64,000 nucleotides of DNA from Turneriella sp942492915 (lineage in GTDB: Bacteria; Spirochaetota; Leptospiria; Turneriellales; Turneriellaceae). Every line of letters begins with the position of its first letter. Positions within the stretch are counted from its first letter, which is position 1. Shown piece after piece: positions 17,328-26,338 of this stretch. The notes under the pieces were generated by a model that saw nothing but the letters and a program-made list of their open reading frames with translations, was not told the DNA's origin and ran no database searches. The translations under genes were made by a program, and so were the position numbers. The stretch is from NCBI GenBank assembly GCA_942492915.1, contig OW818662.1:3596001-3660000 (forward strand). Reading direction: 5' to 3'.

Positions 17328-18791
17328 CTATTTTTTTTGAACAGTTCGCGCGGGTTCCCCGGCCATCAGAAAATTATTTACTGCATTGGCGCATTTACGC
17401 CCTTCTGCGATTGCCCAGACGATGAGGCTTTGCCCGCGCCGCATGTCGCCGGCGGCGAAAACCTTTTCGATCGCCGTGCGGTGCGCACCGGCGTGATCAC
17501 CGAAGTCAGCCTTCACGTTGCCACGAGGGTCAAGCTGCAAACCGGCCTTTTCGAATTGTTCGATCATGCCATTTTTTTGCGGGCCCAAAAAACCCATCGC
17601 AAGCAGAACCAGATCGGCCTCGAGCTCAAACTCAGAGCCAGGAACGTCAACGAATTTGCCGTCTTTCATTTCGACTTTTGTGCAAGAAAGACTTTTCACA
17701 TTGCCTTTGCCGTCGTCGTTGAAGCGCAAGGTATTCACAGACCACATACGTTCAGCGCCTTCTTCGTGGCTTGAAGAAGTCCGTAACTTCATTGGCCAAT
17801 AAGGCCAAGGTGTGGATGCAGCACGTTCTGCGGGTGGCATCGGAAACAGTTCAAGCTGGTTCACACCTTTGGCTTTATGCCGGTTAGACGTACCGACGCA
17901 GTCTGAACCGGTGTCACCACCGCCGATCACGACCACGTTTTTTCCTGTTGCAGAAATAGCGTTCGCAACTTCAATACCCGCATTACGCCTATTGTTCTGC
18001 GGCAGAAACTCCATCGCGAAGTGAATGCCTTTGAGTTCTCGCCCGGGTATCGGCAGGTCACGTGGCGCTTCTGCGCCCCCTGAAAGGATAACGGCGTCGT
18101 ATTGCTTCAGCAGTTCTTCTGCGCTGATGTCTTTGCCAACAGTCACACCCGTTTTGATCTCTACGCCTTCAGCGGTCATCTGCTCGGCACGGCGGTCAAT
18201 CTGCCATTTCTCGAATTTGAAATCGGGAATACCAAAACGTATGAGGCCGCCGATTTTTTCATTCTTCTCAAAGAGGGTCACTGAGTGGCCCATACGTGCC
18301 AGCTGCTGTGAGGCTGCCATGCCCGCCGGACCTGCACCGACGACGGCCACGCGCTTACTGGTTTTGTGCTTCGGCAGTTGTGGTTTTACCCAGCCGTTTT
18401 TGAAGCCCGTATCTATGATAAATCGCTCGATACCTTTGATAGCAACAGCAGGTTCGTTGATGCCGAGTGTACAGGCACCTTCGCACGGCGCGGGGCATAA
18501 TCGGCCGGTAAACTCGGGAAAGTTGTTTGTCGAATGCAGATTCTCCAGTGCATCTTCATAGCGCCCGCGGAATACCAGGTCGTTAAACTCGGGGATATAG
18601 TTATCTACCGGGCAACCTGTGTCGCCGTGGCAGAAGGGGATGCCGCAATCCATGCAGCGGGCGCCCTGAATTTTGGCCACATCCGTTTCAAAGGTGTGTT
18701 CAAATTCTTTGTAGTGCTTTACCCGTTCTGCTACCGGGTCTGACGTCTGAGAAGCCCGTGCGTATTCTTTGAAGCCGGTCGGCTTACCCAT
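17328..18791 (-). CDS. gltD: Glutamate synthase small subunit (GltD)
   Basis: NADPH-dependent flavoprotein subunit of GOGAT that feeds electrons to GltB for making glutamate from 2-oxoglutarate and glutamine. Cys clusters for two [4Fe-4S] centres are visible near residues 45-110 (CMDCGIPFC and CPAPCEGACTL), followed by the FAD site VAVVGAGPAGMAAS and the NAD(P) site VVVIGGGDTGSDC. I prefer ATG 18791, which gives the family-typical MGKPTGF start; a GTG at 18800 is three codons upstream. Either start overlaps the gltB end, so the subunits are translationally linked. Confidence 0.96.
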   Translation of the reverse strand: MGKPTGFKEYARASQTSDPVAERVKHYKEFEHTFETDVAKIQGARCMDCGIPFCHGDTGCPVDNYIPEFNDLVFRGRYEDALENLHSTNNFPEFTGRLCPAPCEGACTLGINEPAVAIKGIERFIIDTGFKNGWVKPQLPKHKTSKRVAVVGAGPAGMAASQQLARMGHSVTLFEKNEKIGGLIRFGIPDFKFEKWQIDRRAEQMTAEGVEIKTGVTVGKDISAEELLKQYDAVILSGGAEAPRDLPIPGRELKGIHFAMEFLPQNNRRNAGIEVANAISATGKNVVVIGGGDTGSDCVGTSNRHKAKGVNQLELFPMPPAERAASTPWPYWPMKLRTSSSHEEGAERMWSVNTLRFNDDGKGNVKSLSCTKVEMKDGKFVDVPGSEFELEADLVLLAMGFLGPQKNGMIEQFEKAGLQLDPRGNVKADFGDHAGAHRTAIEKVFAAGDMRRGQSLIVWAIAEGRKCANAVNNFLMAGEPARTVQKK

Positions 18792-21700
18792 GTTTGCCAC
18801 CCTTAGGGGCGCCTTCGGTGCCCACCTTTAACTTTGTTTCATCGACCATTTCATTTTCTTTCTGAGCCTCGTCGGCCAGCGCCGCCAGTGCCTTCTTGTA
18901 TTCACCAGGAATTATCTTACGGAAATTCTTGATCTGGTTCTTCCAGTCGGCAAGCAGCTCAGTCGCTCTTTTCGAGCCGGTGTATTCTTTATGGCGCGTA
19001 ATCAAATGCAGAAGTTCATCCGCATCGCGCTCTTCGGTTACCGCTTCGATATCGACGAGTTCCATGTTTACAAATTTTTCGTGTACGTTGCCTGGGTCCC
19101 ATACGTAGGCGATGCCACCTGACATGCCTGCCGCAAAGTTGCGGCCTATTTCACCGAGCACCACCACGCGCCCGCCGGTCATGTATTCACAGCCGTGATC
19201 GCCAGTGCCTTCGACGACGGCGTGTACCCCTGAGTTGCGCACACCAAATCGTTCGCCTGCGCGGCCTTGAAAATAGGCTTCGCCCGACGTCGCGCCGTAA
19301 AGGCAGGTATTCCCGATAATGATGTTGTCGGTGGCAGAGTAGGTCGTTTTTTCCGGCAACCTGACAACCAGCTTACCGCCCGAGAGCCCCTTGCCGCAAT
19401 AGTCGTTTGCCTGGCCCGAAAGTTTCAGGGTCACACCTTTTGCGAGAAAACAACCGAAGCTCTGCCCGGCGGTACCTGTCATACGAATCTGGATCGTGTC
19501 GTGCGGCAAGCCTTCGTCGCCGTAGCGCTTTGCAACTTCGCCCGACAGCATTGCACCCACGGTGCGGTCGACGTTCGTCACTGGCAGATTAATTTCTACC
19601 GGTTCTTGCTTGTCGAGAGCACGCTTGGCCATTTCAATCATACGGTTGTCGATCTGCTTGTCGATTTCGTGGTTCTGCGCTTTCGTGCGGTAAAGGTCGG
19701 TTTTGTACACCGGCTTTTGCATTGTCAGCAGCTTGCTGAGATCAAGGCCGCGCGCTTTCCAATGATCTTTCGGACGCACCGGCACAAGCTTTTCAGTGCG
19801 GCCTACCATGTCGGTCAGCTTGCGAAAGCCAAGCTTCGCCATGTACTCGCGCACTTCTTCGGCGATGTAGAACATGAAGTTCACGACATGCTCAGGTTTG
19901 CCGTTGAATTTCTTGCGCAGTTCAGGGTCTTGCGTTGCGACGCCAACCGGACAGGTGTTCAAATGGCATTTGCGCATCATGATGCAGCCCAATGTGACAA
20001 GCGGCGCCGTCGCGAAACCGAACTCTTCGGCGCCGAGCAGTGCTGCGATCACGACGTCCCGACCGGTTTTCATCTGGCCGTCGGCCTGCACGTAGACACG
20101 GTCTCTGAGGCCGTTGACAACGAGTACCTGGTGCGTTTCGGCTAACCCAAGTTCCCATGGTGTGCCGGCGTATTGAATTGAACTGATCGGCGAAGCGCCA
20201 GTGCCACCGTCGTGACCGCTGATCAGAATATGGTCTGCGTGCGCCTTCGCGACGCCGGCAGCAACAGTACCTACGCCGCTCTCTGACACCAGCTTGACGC
20301 TGATGCGAGCACGAGGATTGATATTTTTCAGATCGAAAATCAGCTGTTTGAGATCTTCGATCGAGTAGATATCATGGTGCGGCGGTGGAGAAATCAGCGT
20401 CACACCAGGGGTCGAGTGGCGCACCTTTCCGATAATCTTGTCGACCTTAAAGCCAGGCAATTGCCCGCCTTCGCCGGGCTTCGCGCCCTGCGCCATTTTA
20501 ATCTGCAGCTCATCGGCATTGATCAGGTAGTTTGCTGTAACGCCAAAGCGGCCCGATGCAACCTGCTTGATCGCTGATCTGAGGCTGTCGCCGTTCGGTA
20601 GGGTGACAAAACGTTCTGCGCTCTCGCCGCCTTCGCCCGTGTTGCTCTTGCCGCCGATGCGGTTCATCGCAATTGCAAGGTTGGTGTGCGCTTCCCATGA
20701 AATCGAACCGAAGCTCATCGCGCCAGTTGCGAAACGCTTCACGATGTCTTTTGCAGGTTCAACTTCTTCTATCGGAATCGGTGTCGCGGCATAGTCAAAG
20801 TCGAGCAACGAACGCAGCGTAACGCGCCGTTTGCTTTGGTCATTGATTGCGGCTGTGTATTCTTTGAACGTTTTGTAGTCTGAATTGCGGGTACTAATCT
20901 GCAGCTTCGCTACAGTAGTCGGGTTCCACAAGTGCGCTTCGCCGTCGACGCGGTAGTGGTAAAGCCCGCCCGATGGCAGAATACCTTCGCGCAGGTCGCC
21001 GAAAGCTTCTTCGTGTCGGCGGCGTGCCTCTTCTTCGAGCATTTCAAGGCTAACGCCTTCAACACGGCTCGCGGTGCCCGTGAAGTAGTGCTCGATGACT
21101 TCAGAATCGAGGCCTAGCGCTTCAAAGATCTGCGCTCCGCAATACGATTGCAGAGTTGAGATGCCCATCTTGCTGAAAATCTTGTAAAGGCCTTTGCCAA
21201 TCGCCTTGCGATAGTTTTTCTCGATGTACTTCTCTTCTTTAAGTTCGGGTATAAAACCGATCTGGTAGAGGTCGTGCAGCGTTTCGTAGGCGAGGTAAGG
21301 GTTGATCGCATTGGCGCCATAACCGAGCAGCAGGGCGAAGTGGTGCACCTCGCGCGCTTCGCCTGTTTCAATCACTATGCCGGTGCGGGTTCTGAGCCCC
21401 GCGCGAATGAGCGCATGATGCACCGCTGCCACACCGAGCAAGCTCGGAATCGGCGCGATGTCGCGGCTCACGCCACGGTCTGTGAGAATGACAATGTTAA
21501 AACCGAGTTTCACAGCTTCGCAGACGCCGGCACAGATGCGGTCGAGCTGCGTGCGCATGTCATTCTTTTTCTTGGGGTCAAAATGCAGCGGAAACGTTTT
21601 TGCTGAGAACTGGCCTTCTGCTATTTCTTTCAACTGCAGAAGTTGATTGTTTTCCAGAATTGGGTGCGGCAGTTCAATGCGGTGAGCGTGCTCGGGTGTC

Positions 21701-23436
21701 TCATCAAGCAGGTTCTGTTCGGGTCCGATGTACGTCGTGAGTTCCATGACGAGCTCTTCACGTATCGCATCGACCGGTGGGTTTGTCACCTGCGCGAAAA
21801 GTTGCTTGAAATAACGGAAGAGTGGTTGCGGTTTTTCAGATAGCACGGCCAGCGCCGCGTCTGTTCCCATCGAGCCGATCGCTTCTTGCCCTGTGACAAC
21901 CATGGGTTTCATCACTGTCAGCAAGTCTTCTTTGGAGTACCCGAAGATACGCTGGCGCTCGAGCATCGTTTTGTGCTCAGGTGTTGCCGATTCTTTTGGC
22001 TCAGGTAGATCGGCAAATTTGATCATGTTGTCTTTCACCCATTTGCCATAGGGCTTCTGCTTCACAATCTTGTCTTTGACTTCATCGTCAGAGATAATGC
22101 GGTGTTCAGACAGATCGATTAGAAACATGCGGCCCGGTTCGAGCTTGCCGCTGAGGACTATATCTTCTGGTGGCACTTCGAGAACGCCCATTTCTGACGC
22201 CATGATCACAATGTCGTCTTTCGTCTTTATATAGCGAGCGGGCCTGAGGCCGTTGCGGTCGAGCGTCGCGCCAATAACGTTGCCGTCAGTGAATGCCACG
22301 GCAGCCGGGCCGTCCCAGGGTTCCATCATGGTGGCGTGGTATTCGTAGAATGCCTTGCGCTCTTCAGACATCAGGTCGTTCTTCGACCATGCTTCAGGAA
22401 TCATCATCATGATCGCATGCGGCAGGCTGCGCCCGCTCATCACGAGCAATTCGAGAACTGTGTCAAACGTCGCCGAGTCAGACTGGCCTTCCATCACGAT
22501 CGGCAGCATGCGCTTCAGATCGCTGCCATAGTGCGGCGATTCCATAACGGCTTCGCGCGTGCGCATCCAGTTGATATTGCCGCGCAGTGTATTGATTTCG
22601 CCGTTGTGGGCGATCATGCGAAACGGGTGCGCCAGATCCCATGTCGGGAAAGTATTGGTTGAAAAGCGCATATGAATCAGCGCCATCGCCGATTTCATTT
22701 CTTTGTGGCGCAGGTCTTTGAAAAACGCCGGCACCTGAGCCGCGAGCAGCATGCCCTTGTAAACAATCGTCTGGCTGCTGAAAGACGGCACATAATACTG
22801 CGCGCGGTTGAGCTTAAGCTCGGCGCGAATGCGGTGGTCGATCACGCGGCGCACCAGATAAAGGCGGCGTTCGAAATCATCAGCGCTGCCTTTGAACTTG
22901 CCGCGGCCGACAAATGCCTGCACGACATAAGGGAGCGTCAGTTTAGCGCCGTAGCCCGGCACGTTTTCATCTACCGGAACTTTACGCCATCCTAAAAATT
23001 CGAGATCTTCGTCGACGACGATCTTTTCAAAAATATTCTCAACTTGCTTTCGTAACGCCTTTTCTTGCGGCATGAAGATGAACGCCACACCGTACTCGCC
23101 TTCGGCGGGCAGATCAAACTTCGCTTCTGCCGCGGCGATTTTCATGAAGTCATGCGGCATCTGCAGCAAGATGCCCGCGCCGTCACCAGTCTCGGGGTCT
23201 GCGCCGACTGCGCCGCGGTGTTCGAGGTTCATGAGCATCTGCAACCCCTTCTCTACGATGTTGCGCGACTTGGTTGCCTTCAGGTCGGCTATAAAGCCGA
23301 CCCCGCACGAGTCTTTCTCGAACTGCGGATCGTACATGCCGATCTCAGACGTCGGCCTCGGGCCGGTTTCCGTCGAAAATTGGCGTACGTGCGGCTCTGT
23401 GGCCGGCGTTGGAGGTGTTCTATCTGCTTTGCTCAT
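18784..23436 (-). CDS. gltB: Glutamate synthase large subunit (GltB)
   Basis: A 1550-residue cytoplasmic enzyme. Domains in order: class II glutamine amidotransferase with the nucleophile Cys in DSCGVGFIAD (about residue 43), central domain, FMN-binding synthase domain with the [3Fe-4S] cysteines in CIMMRKCHLNTCPVG, and the C-terminal Gly-rich beta-helix. The 40 residues before the Cys form a pro-sequence that should be removed. GGGAGG lies 5 bases before the ATG. It is followed by gltD and preceded by a small membrane protein gene. Confidence 0.97.
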   Translation of the reverse strand: MSKADRTPPTPATEPHVRQFSTETGPRPTSEIGMYDPQFEKDSCGVGFIADLKATKSRNIVEKGLQMLMNLEHRGAVGADPETGDGAGILLQMPHDFMKIAAAEAKFDLPAEGEYGVAFIFMPQEKALRKQVENIFEKIVVDEDLEFLGWRKVPVDENVPGYGAKLTLPYVVQAFVGRGKFKGSADDFERRLYLVRRVIDHRIRAELKLNRAQYYVPSFSSQTIVYKGMLLAAQVPAFFKDLRHKEMKSAMALIHMRFSTNTFPTWDLAHPFRMIAHNGEINTLRGNINWMRTREAVMESPHYGSDLKRMLPIVMEGQSDSATFDTVLELLVMSGRSLPHAIMMMIPEAWSKNDLMSEERKAFYEYHATMMEPWDGPAAVAFTDGNVIGATLDRNGLRPARYIKTKDDIVIMASEMGVLEVPPEDIVLSGKLEPGRMFLIDLSEHRIISDDEVKDKIVKQKPYGKWVKDNMIKFADLPEPKESATPEHKTMLERQRIFGYSKEDLLTVMKPMVVTGQEAIGSMGTDAALAVLSEKPQPLFRYFKQLFAQVTNPPVDAIREELVMELTTYIGPEQNLLDETPEHAHRIELPHPILENNQLLQLKEIAEGQFSAKTFPLHFDPKKKNDMRTQLDRICAGVCEAVKLGFNIVILTDRGVSRDIAPIPSLLGVAAVHHALIRAGLRTRTGIVIETGEAREVHHFALLLGYGANAINPYLAYETLHDLYQIGFIPELKEEKYIEKNYRKAIGKGLYKIFSKMGISTLQSYCGAQIFEALGLDSEVIEHYFTGTASRVEGVSLEMLEEEARRRHEEAFGDLREGILPSGGLYHYRVDGEAHLWNPTTVAKLQISTRNSDYKTFKEYTAAINDQSKRRVTLRSLLDFDYAATPIPIEEVEPAKDIVKRFATGAMSFGSISWEAHTNLAIAMNRIGGKSNTGEGGESAERFVTLPNGDSLRSAIKQVASGRFGVTANYLINADELQIKMAQGAKPGEGGQLPGFKVDKIIGKVRHSTPGVTLISPPPHHDIYSIEDLKQLIFDLKNINPRARISVKLVSESGVGTVAAGVAKAHADHILISGHDGGTGASPISSIQYAGTPWELGLAETHQVLVVNGLRDRVYVQADGQMKTGRDVVIAALLGAEEFGFATAPLVTLGCIMMRKCHLNTCPVGVATQDPELRKKFNGKPEHVVNFMFYIAEEVREYMAKLGFRKLTDMVGRTEKLVPVRPKDHWKARGLDLSKLLTMQKPVYKTDLYRTKAQNHEIDKQIDNRMIEMAKRALDKQEPVEINLPVTNVDRTVGAMLSGEVAKRYGDEGLPHDTIQIRMTGTAGQSFGCFLAKGVTLKLSGQANDYCGKGLSGGKLVVRLPEKTTYSATDNIIIGNTCLYGATSGEAYFQGRAGERFGVRNSGVHAVVEGTGDHGCEYMTGGRVVVLGEIGRNFAAGMSGGIAYVWDPGNVHEKFVNMELVDIEAVTEERDADELLHLITRHKEYTGSKRATELLADWKNQIKNFRKIIPGEYKKALAALADEAQKENEMVDETKLKVGTEGAPKGGKHG

Positions 23437-23467
23437 GTTTCCTCCCTTAAAACAGGGTCAAAATTTA

Positions 23468-23830
23468 TCATAAAATGGCTCTCAGACACAGCGTCAATAT
23501 AATGCACAGCAAAGGCCGCACCAAAAAATTGAAAAACCAACGCCGGGTTTCGAGCGCCAGCTTAAGATTCAGCAAAGCGTTCTCGAGCGGGTCTGCTTCG
23601 TTGTGTCGATTCTTGAACGTGGGCAGCGCCGAGGTTTGGTACGTGCGCAGGTTGCCGTTGATTGTGCATCTGACTTGCGTTATGTCTCTTGATGAGGATC
23701 TAAAATTGCAATGTCCCTGCAGCGTTATGCCAATGCCGTACTCAACGAGAAATGAAAAAATCGCGTGGACCGCCGCCATGAATGTCGAGCCAGCGAGCAC
23801 CAATGCGATCAGCGCATGGTGCGTTCGCAT
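23468..23830 (-). CDS. Small membrane or secreted protein, unknown
   Basis: A 120-residue protein with a hydrophobic N-terminal segment (about 7-30) and a second one near the C-terminus (about 100-119), with a polar middle containing two Cys. No family recognised. A ribosome-binding site GAGGTG overlaps the stop of the PAP2-like gene and sits 8 bases before the ATG, which supports real translation. The opposite strand also has an open frame here, but without such a site. It ends 31 bases before gltB. Confidence 0.5.
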   Translation of the reverse strand: MRTHHALIALVLAGSTFMAAVHAIFSFLVEYGIGITLQGHCNFRSSSRDITQVRCTINGNLRTYQTSALPTFKNRHNEADPLENALLNLKLALETRRWFFNFLVRPLLCIILTLCLRAIL

Positions 23831-23842
23831 GCGAAATGCACC

Positions 23843-24496
23843 TCAGCGCAAATCGCCGGGCAATTTCAAGATCCGCCGCACGAAGAATATGAAACCGGTC
23901 GCGCCATAACAGTAGAATGGCGCAGAGAGTACGTCGACTGAGTAGTGTACCCGCTGAACGAGCAGACACGACGCCATGACGCCAACCCCGAACAAGAAGA
24001 TCGGTCGGCCCCAACCTGGGGGCAGAATCAGATAGAAGATAAACATCGTCGCCGTATGCCCCGAGAAAAACAGATCTTTGTTCAGCTGCTGGCCGGTGTG
24101 CGCCCAGCTCATCAACGGGTCGAGCAACGGAATCATGCCAGCCGGTGGCTCGAGCGGTACGAGCCACATCGACGTGATGCGAAGCGCGGCATAGACAGCG
24201 TAGATCTGCATGCCGATCAGTAACCGCCGCGGGTGCTTGAGCAGCATAATCACGGTGCTAACGAGTCCCATGTACAGCAAGACAAATGTCAACGCGCTCA
24301 GGTCGTAAGTTGGCAGCATTGCCAGCAGCGGGTCGTGAAGCAGTGTTCCTGTTCGCGTTTCGTTATAGCGCAGATAGAACAGCATGCAGAACATCACGGC
24401 GGTCATAATGCCCGACGAGACGAAAAACTCGATGCGTCGCGGCCGGTCGTACCACAGACCCTTCCACTCCTCTGCGACTTGCTTGAAATATGTCAT
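23843..24496 (-). CDS. PAP2-like / sphingomyelin-synthase-like membrane enzyme
   Basis: A 217-residue protein with six hydrophobic segments. The motif DLFFSGHTATMF (about 141-152) and RVHYSVDVLSAPFY (about 182-195) match the two catalytic motifs of the PAP2/sphingomyelin synthase superfamily, with His147 and His184 as the likely catalytic pair and Asp188 in support. Members move or remove phospho-head-groups of lipids on the outer face of the membrane. The HYSVD form is closer to the sphingomyelin synthase C-domain than to bacterial PgpB. Substrate unknown. It sits 10 bases after the AEC gene. Confidence 0.8.
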   Translation of the reverse strand: MTYFKQVAEEWKGLWYDRPRRIEFFVSSGIMTAVMFCMLFYLRYNETRTGTLLHDPLLAMLPTYDLSALTFVLLYMGLVSTVIMLLKHPRRLLIGMQIYAVYAALRITSMWLVPLEPPAGMIPLLDPLMSWAHTGQQLNKDLFFSGHTATMFIFYLILPPGWGRPIFLFGVGVMASCLLVQRVHYSVDVLSAPFYCYGATGFIFFVRRILKLPGDLR

Positions 24497-24506
24497 GTCT
24501 CTTAAC

Positions 24507-25403
24507 CTACTTAAAAAAGAATTTCACCATCAACGACGTGAATAGTGAAAGTGGTATGCCAACCGAGAGCATGGCAGCAACCAAAGGGGGATTCAGGTTT
24601 TTCTGCATCGCAATAATGCCGCCGGTAATCATTGGCCCCATGGCCGCTTCGAGCACAACGACCTTGCGCAGGTCTGCGTTGTATTTTGCTGCGGAATAGA
24701 AGGCGTAGATGATAATCGGCGCGAGCACCAGTTTGTACGTCAGCCCCATCGCGAGCTCTTTGCGAAAGTTCTTGATCGTGCCCGGCTGCCATTGCAATCC
24801 CACCGAGACAAGAGCGAGCGGTGCGAGGGTTTCTGAAATTCGCTCCGCGACGCTATAGACCATCTCAACAGGCCGCAGCCACTGAAAAACAAACGCGAGC
24901 AGCAATGCTATAAAAGGCGGAAAAAGCAGCAGGTTGCGTGTCGCCACGCGCAGGCTGAACTCACCAATACGCAGAAAATCCACCAGCGGAATCACGACGA
25001 GCGCAACGAGCAAGAAGGTGCCCATCTGGTCGATGATCACCGCGACGGGTATGTACTGTTTACCGTACAGTGCCTCAATTACGGGAATGCCTACGAACGA
25101 GGTATTACTAAGCCCCGCGGTGATCATGAGCGCCAGCGCCGTGTTGCGGTTTATGACCTTAAGCCTTTCAAGGCCGAGAAACAGTAGCGCCGCGATCAGA
25201 AACATTATCCACGGCATGAGCGCCGCGCTGAAGTAAGCCGGCGTCATGGGAATCAGTCGCAGCGACTTGATGACGAGCGCCGGCAGCGAAACGTAGATAA
25301 TAAAGGTGTTCAGAACCGTATACGAGTTTTCAGGCAACACTTTAAAATGCCTGAGCGCGATGCCTGCGAGAAAGCAGACGACAATAAGTACAAGGACTGT
25401 CAT
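24507..25403 (-). CDS. AEC-family transporter
   Basis: A 298-residue inner-membrane carrier with ten hydrophobic segments in two halves, of the auxin efflux carrier type. Typical features are the start MTVLVLIVVCFLAGIALRHF, the Asn/Pro-containing helix near NTSFVGIPVIEALYG and the second-half PLALVSVGLQW. I chose ATG 25403 because it gives the family N-terminus directly; an open frame continues 37 codons upstream into a terminator and is not plausible. Bacterial members often export or import organic acids. Substrate not predictable. Confidence 0.85.
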   Translation of the reverse strand: MTVLVLIVVCFLAGIALRHFKVLPENSYTVLNTFIIYVSLPALVIKSLRLIPMTPAYFSAALMPWIMFLIAALLFLGLERLKVINRNTALALMITAGLSNTSFVGIPVIEALYGKQYIPVAVIIDQMGTFLLVALVVIPLVDFLRIGEFSLRVATRNLLLFPPFIALLLAFVFQWLRPVEMVYSVAERISETLAPLALVSVGLQWQPGTIKNFRKELAMGLTYKLVLAPIIIYAFYSAAKYNADLRKVVVLEAAMGPMITGGIIAMQKNLNPPLVAAMLSVGIPLSLFTSLMVKFFFK

Positions 25404-25450
25404 GTTGGTTACGAGGATTCTTTCTAATCGGGATTTAGAATTGCAGCTAT

Positions 25451-25477
25451 TAAAAACTTTGCCGATGGCTGGCAAAG
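25451..25477 (-). terminator. Intrinsic terminator, minus strand
   Basis: On the minus strand, CTTTGCC (25477-25471 read in reverse complement) pairs with GGCAAAG over a 7-base loop and is followed by TTTTT (complement of 25452-25456). It ends transcription of the zinc-finger gene before the AEC gene, so the latter needs its own promoter. Confidence 0.7.
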
Positions 25478-25500
25478 GTGCTAAAATCTCAAGACAAGAA

Positions 25501-25531
25501 GCTGTCTTCGGCATCGAGCGCCGAAAACAGC
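25501..25531 (-). repeat. 12-bp inverted repeat before the terminator
   Basis: Bases 25501-25512 pair with 25520-25531 with one G-U type mismatch and a 7-base loop. It lies between the zinc-finger gene stop and the T-tailed terminator at 25451 and may be a first terminator hairpin or an RNA 3'-end stabiliser. Confidence 0.5.
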
Positions 25532-25564
25532 ACCGAGAACAAAGAAACCGAATTTGTCAGGTCT

Positions 25565-25885
25565 TTACGCGCATTTTACGCAAAGAGTGGTGTACGGTAG
25601 CACGGTCAGTCTTTGCTCAGAAATTGTTGCGCCGCACTTTGTGCACACGTGATATTGTCCTCTGGCGATTCTGTCGAGAGCATGGTCGATCTGCGCGAGT
25701 TCGCTGCGGCCCTGCGCATCGAGGGCGTCGAGTACGGCATCATTTTCTTTTTCGACCACAGCCTCTTCGCTGTCCTGGACAAGCGGGGTGCCATCGCGGC
25801 GGATATGCCCCTCAATGCGGCTGACACGGGCGAGCAGATCTTCTCGCAATTTTTCGAGGGTGGCTTTTGAGGTTACAGTATTCAT
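25565..25885 (-). CDS. TraR/DksA-type C4 zinc-finger protein
   Basis: A 106-residue cytoplasmic protein with a helical, charged N-terminal half and a C-terminal four-cysteine zinc finger (CTKCGATISEQRL...CVKCA), the signature of TraR/DksA proteins. Larger members bind RNA polymerase through its secondary channel during stress responses. This one is shorter than DksA (about 150) and lacks the clear acidic coiled-coil tip with two Asp, so a DksA-like role is uncertain. The ATG at 25885 is preferred to a TTG three codons upstream. A terminator follows. Confidence 0.8.
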   Translation of the reverse strand: MNTVTSKATLEKLREDLLARVSRIEGHIRRDGTPLVQDSEEAVVEKENDAVLDALDAQGRSELAQIDHALDRIARGQYHVCTKCGATISEQRLTVLPYTTLCVKCA

Positions 25886-26029
25886 GACTGACAAACCAGA
25901 AACGTTGTCCGAACGTAAAGAAAAATGGACTAAAATATCTTCTATTGCCTCGGTCGAGGCAAACCTGGCATTCCCGCAGGTTGCAGGCTTTAGGCATCGT
26001 GCAAGTTCTTGCCTGCACGATTTGTCCCT

Positions 26030-26338
26030 TCAGGGTTTTTTTAAGGTGCCAATGCGGTATTTTTTCAGCAATCGTTCTGCCTTGCGCGAATGCGCATCTC
26101 CCGTACCCGGCTTTGATTGCCACAGCGCAGAGGCATCGCTGCCGCAGTGCCTGGTTATGTCGTAATCAAAATCGCGATGCCGAGCGAGGTAGTCCGTGAC
26201 GTTGTAGATGGCACCGTCGATAGTGAGCCAGCAGTCAGATTCACTCTTGTGCCGGGAAACCTCGGACTGTTTGTACGATTTTTCCGCAGCCATGATTTGT
26301 GTGGTTAACACGGTCGTGAGAAAAAGCATTTTTACCAT
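26030..26338 (-). CDS. Periplasmic cytochrome b5-like haem protein
   Basis: A 102-residue protein: signal peptide (1-18, ending MAA) and one cytochrome b5 domain with SRHKSESDCWLTIDGAIYNV. The two axial His can be placed at His54 (LARHRDF) and His83 (GDAHSRK), but the usual HPGG around the first one is replaced by HRDF. The domain should carry b-type haem in the periplasm. Its ATG overlaps the stop of the ferric-reductase-like gene (26332-26338), so the two proteins are coupled and the flavoprotein is the natural electron donor; this pairing is inference. Confidence 0.85.
   Translation of the reverse strand: MVKMLFLTTVLTTQIMAAEKSYKQSEVSRHKSESDCWLTIDGAIYNVTDYLARHRDFDYDITRHCGSDASALWQSKPGTGDAHSRKAERLLKKYRIGTLKKP

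Noticed and set aside
19267..20145. Open frame of about 290 codons on the plus strand inside gltB
   Set aside because: Antisense shadow of a conserved enzyme; composition is not protein-like.
23475..23909. Plus-strand frame of 144 codons upstream of gltB
   Set aside because: No ribosome-binding site, Ser/Arg-rich shadow; the minus frame has one and fits the operon.
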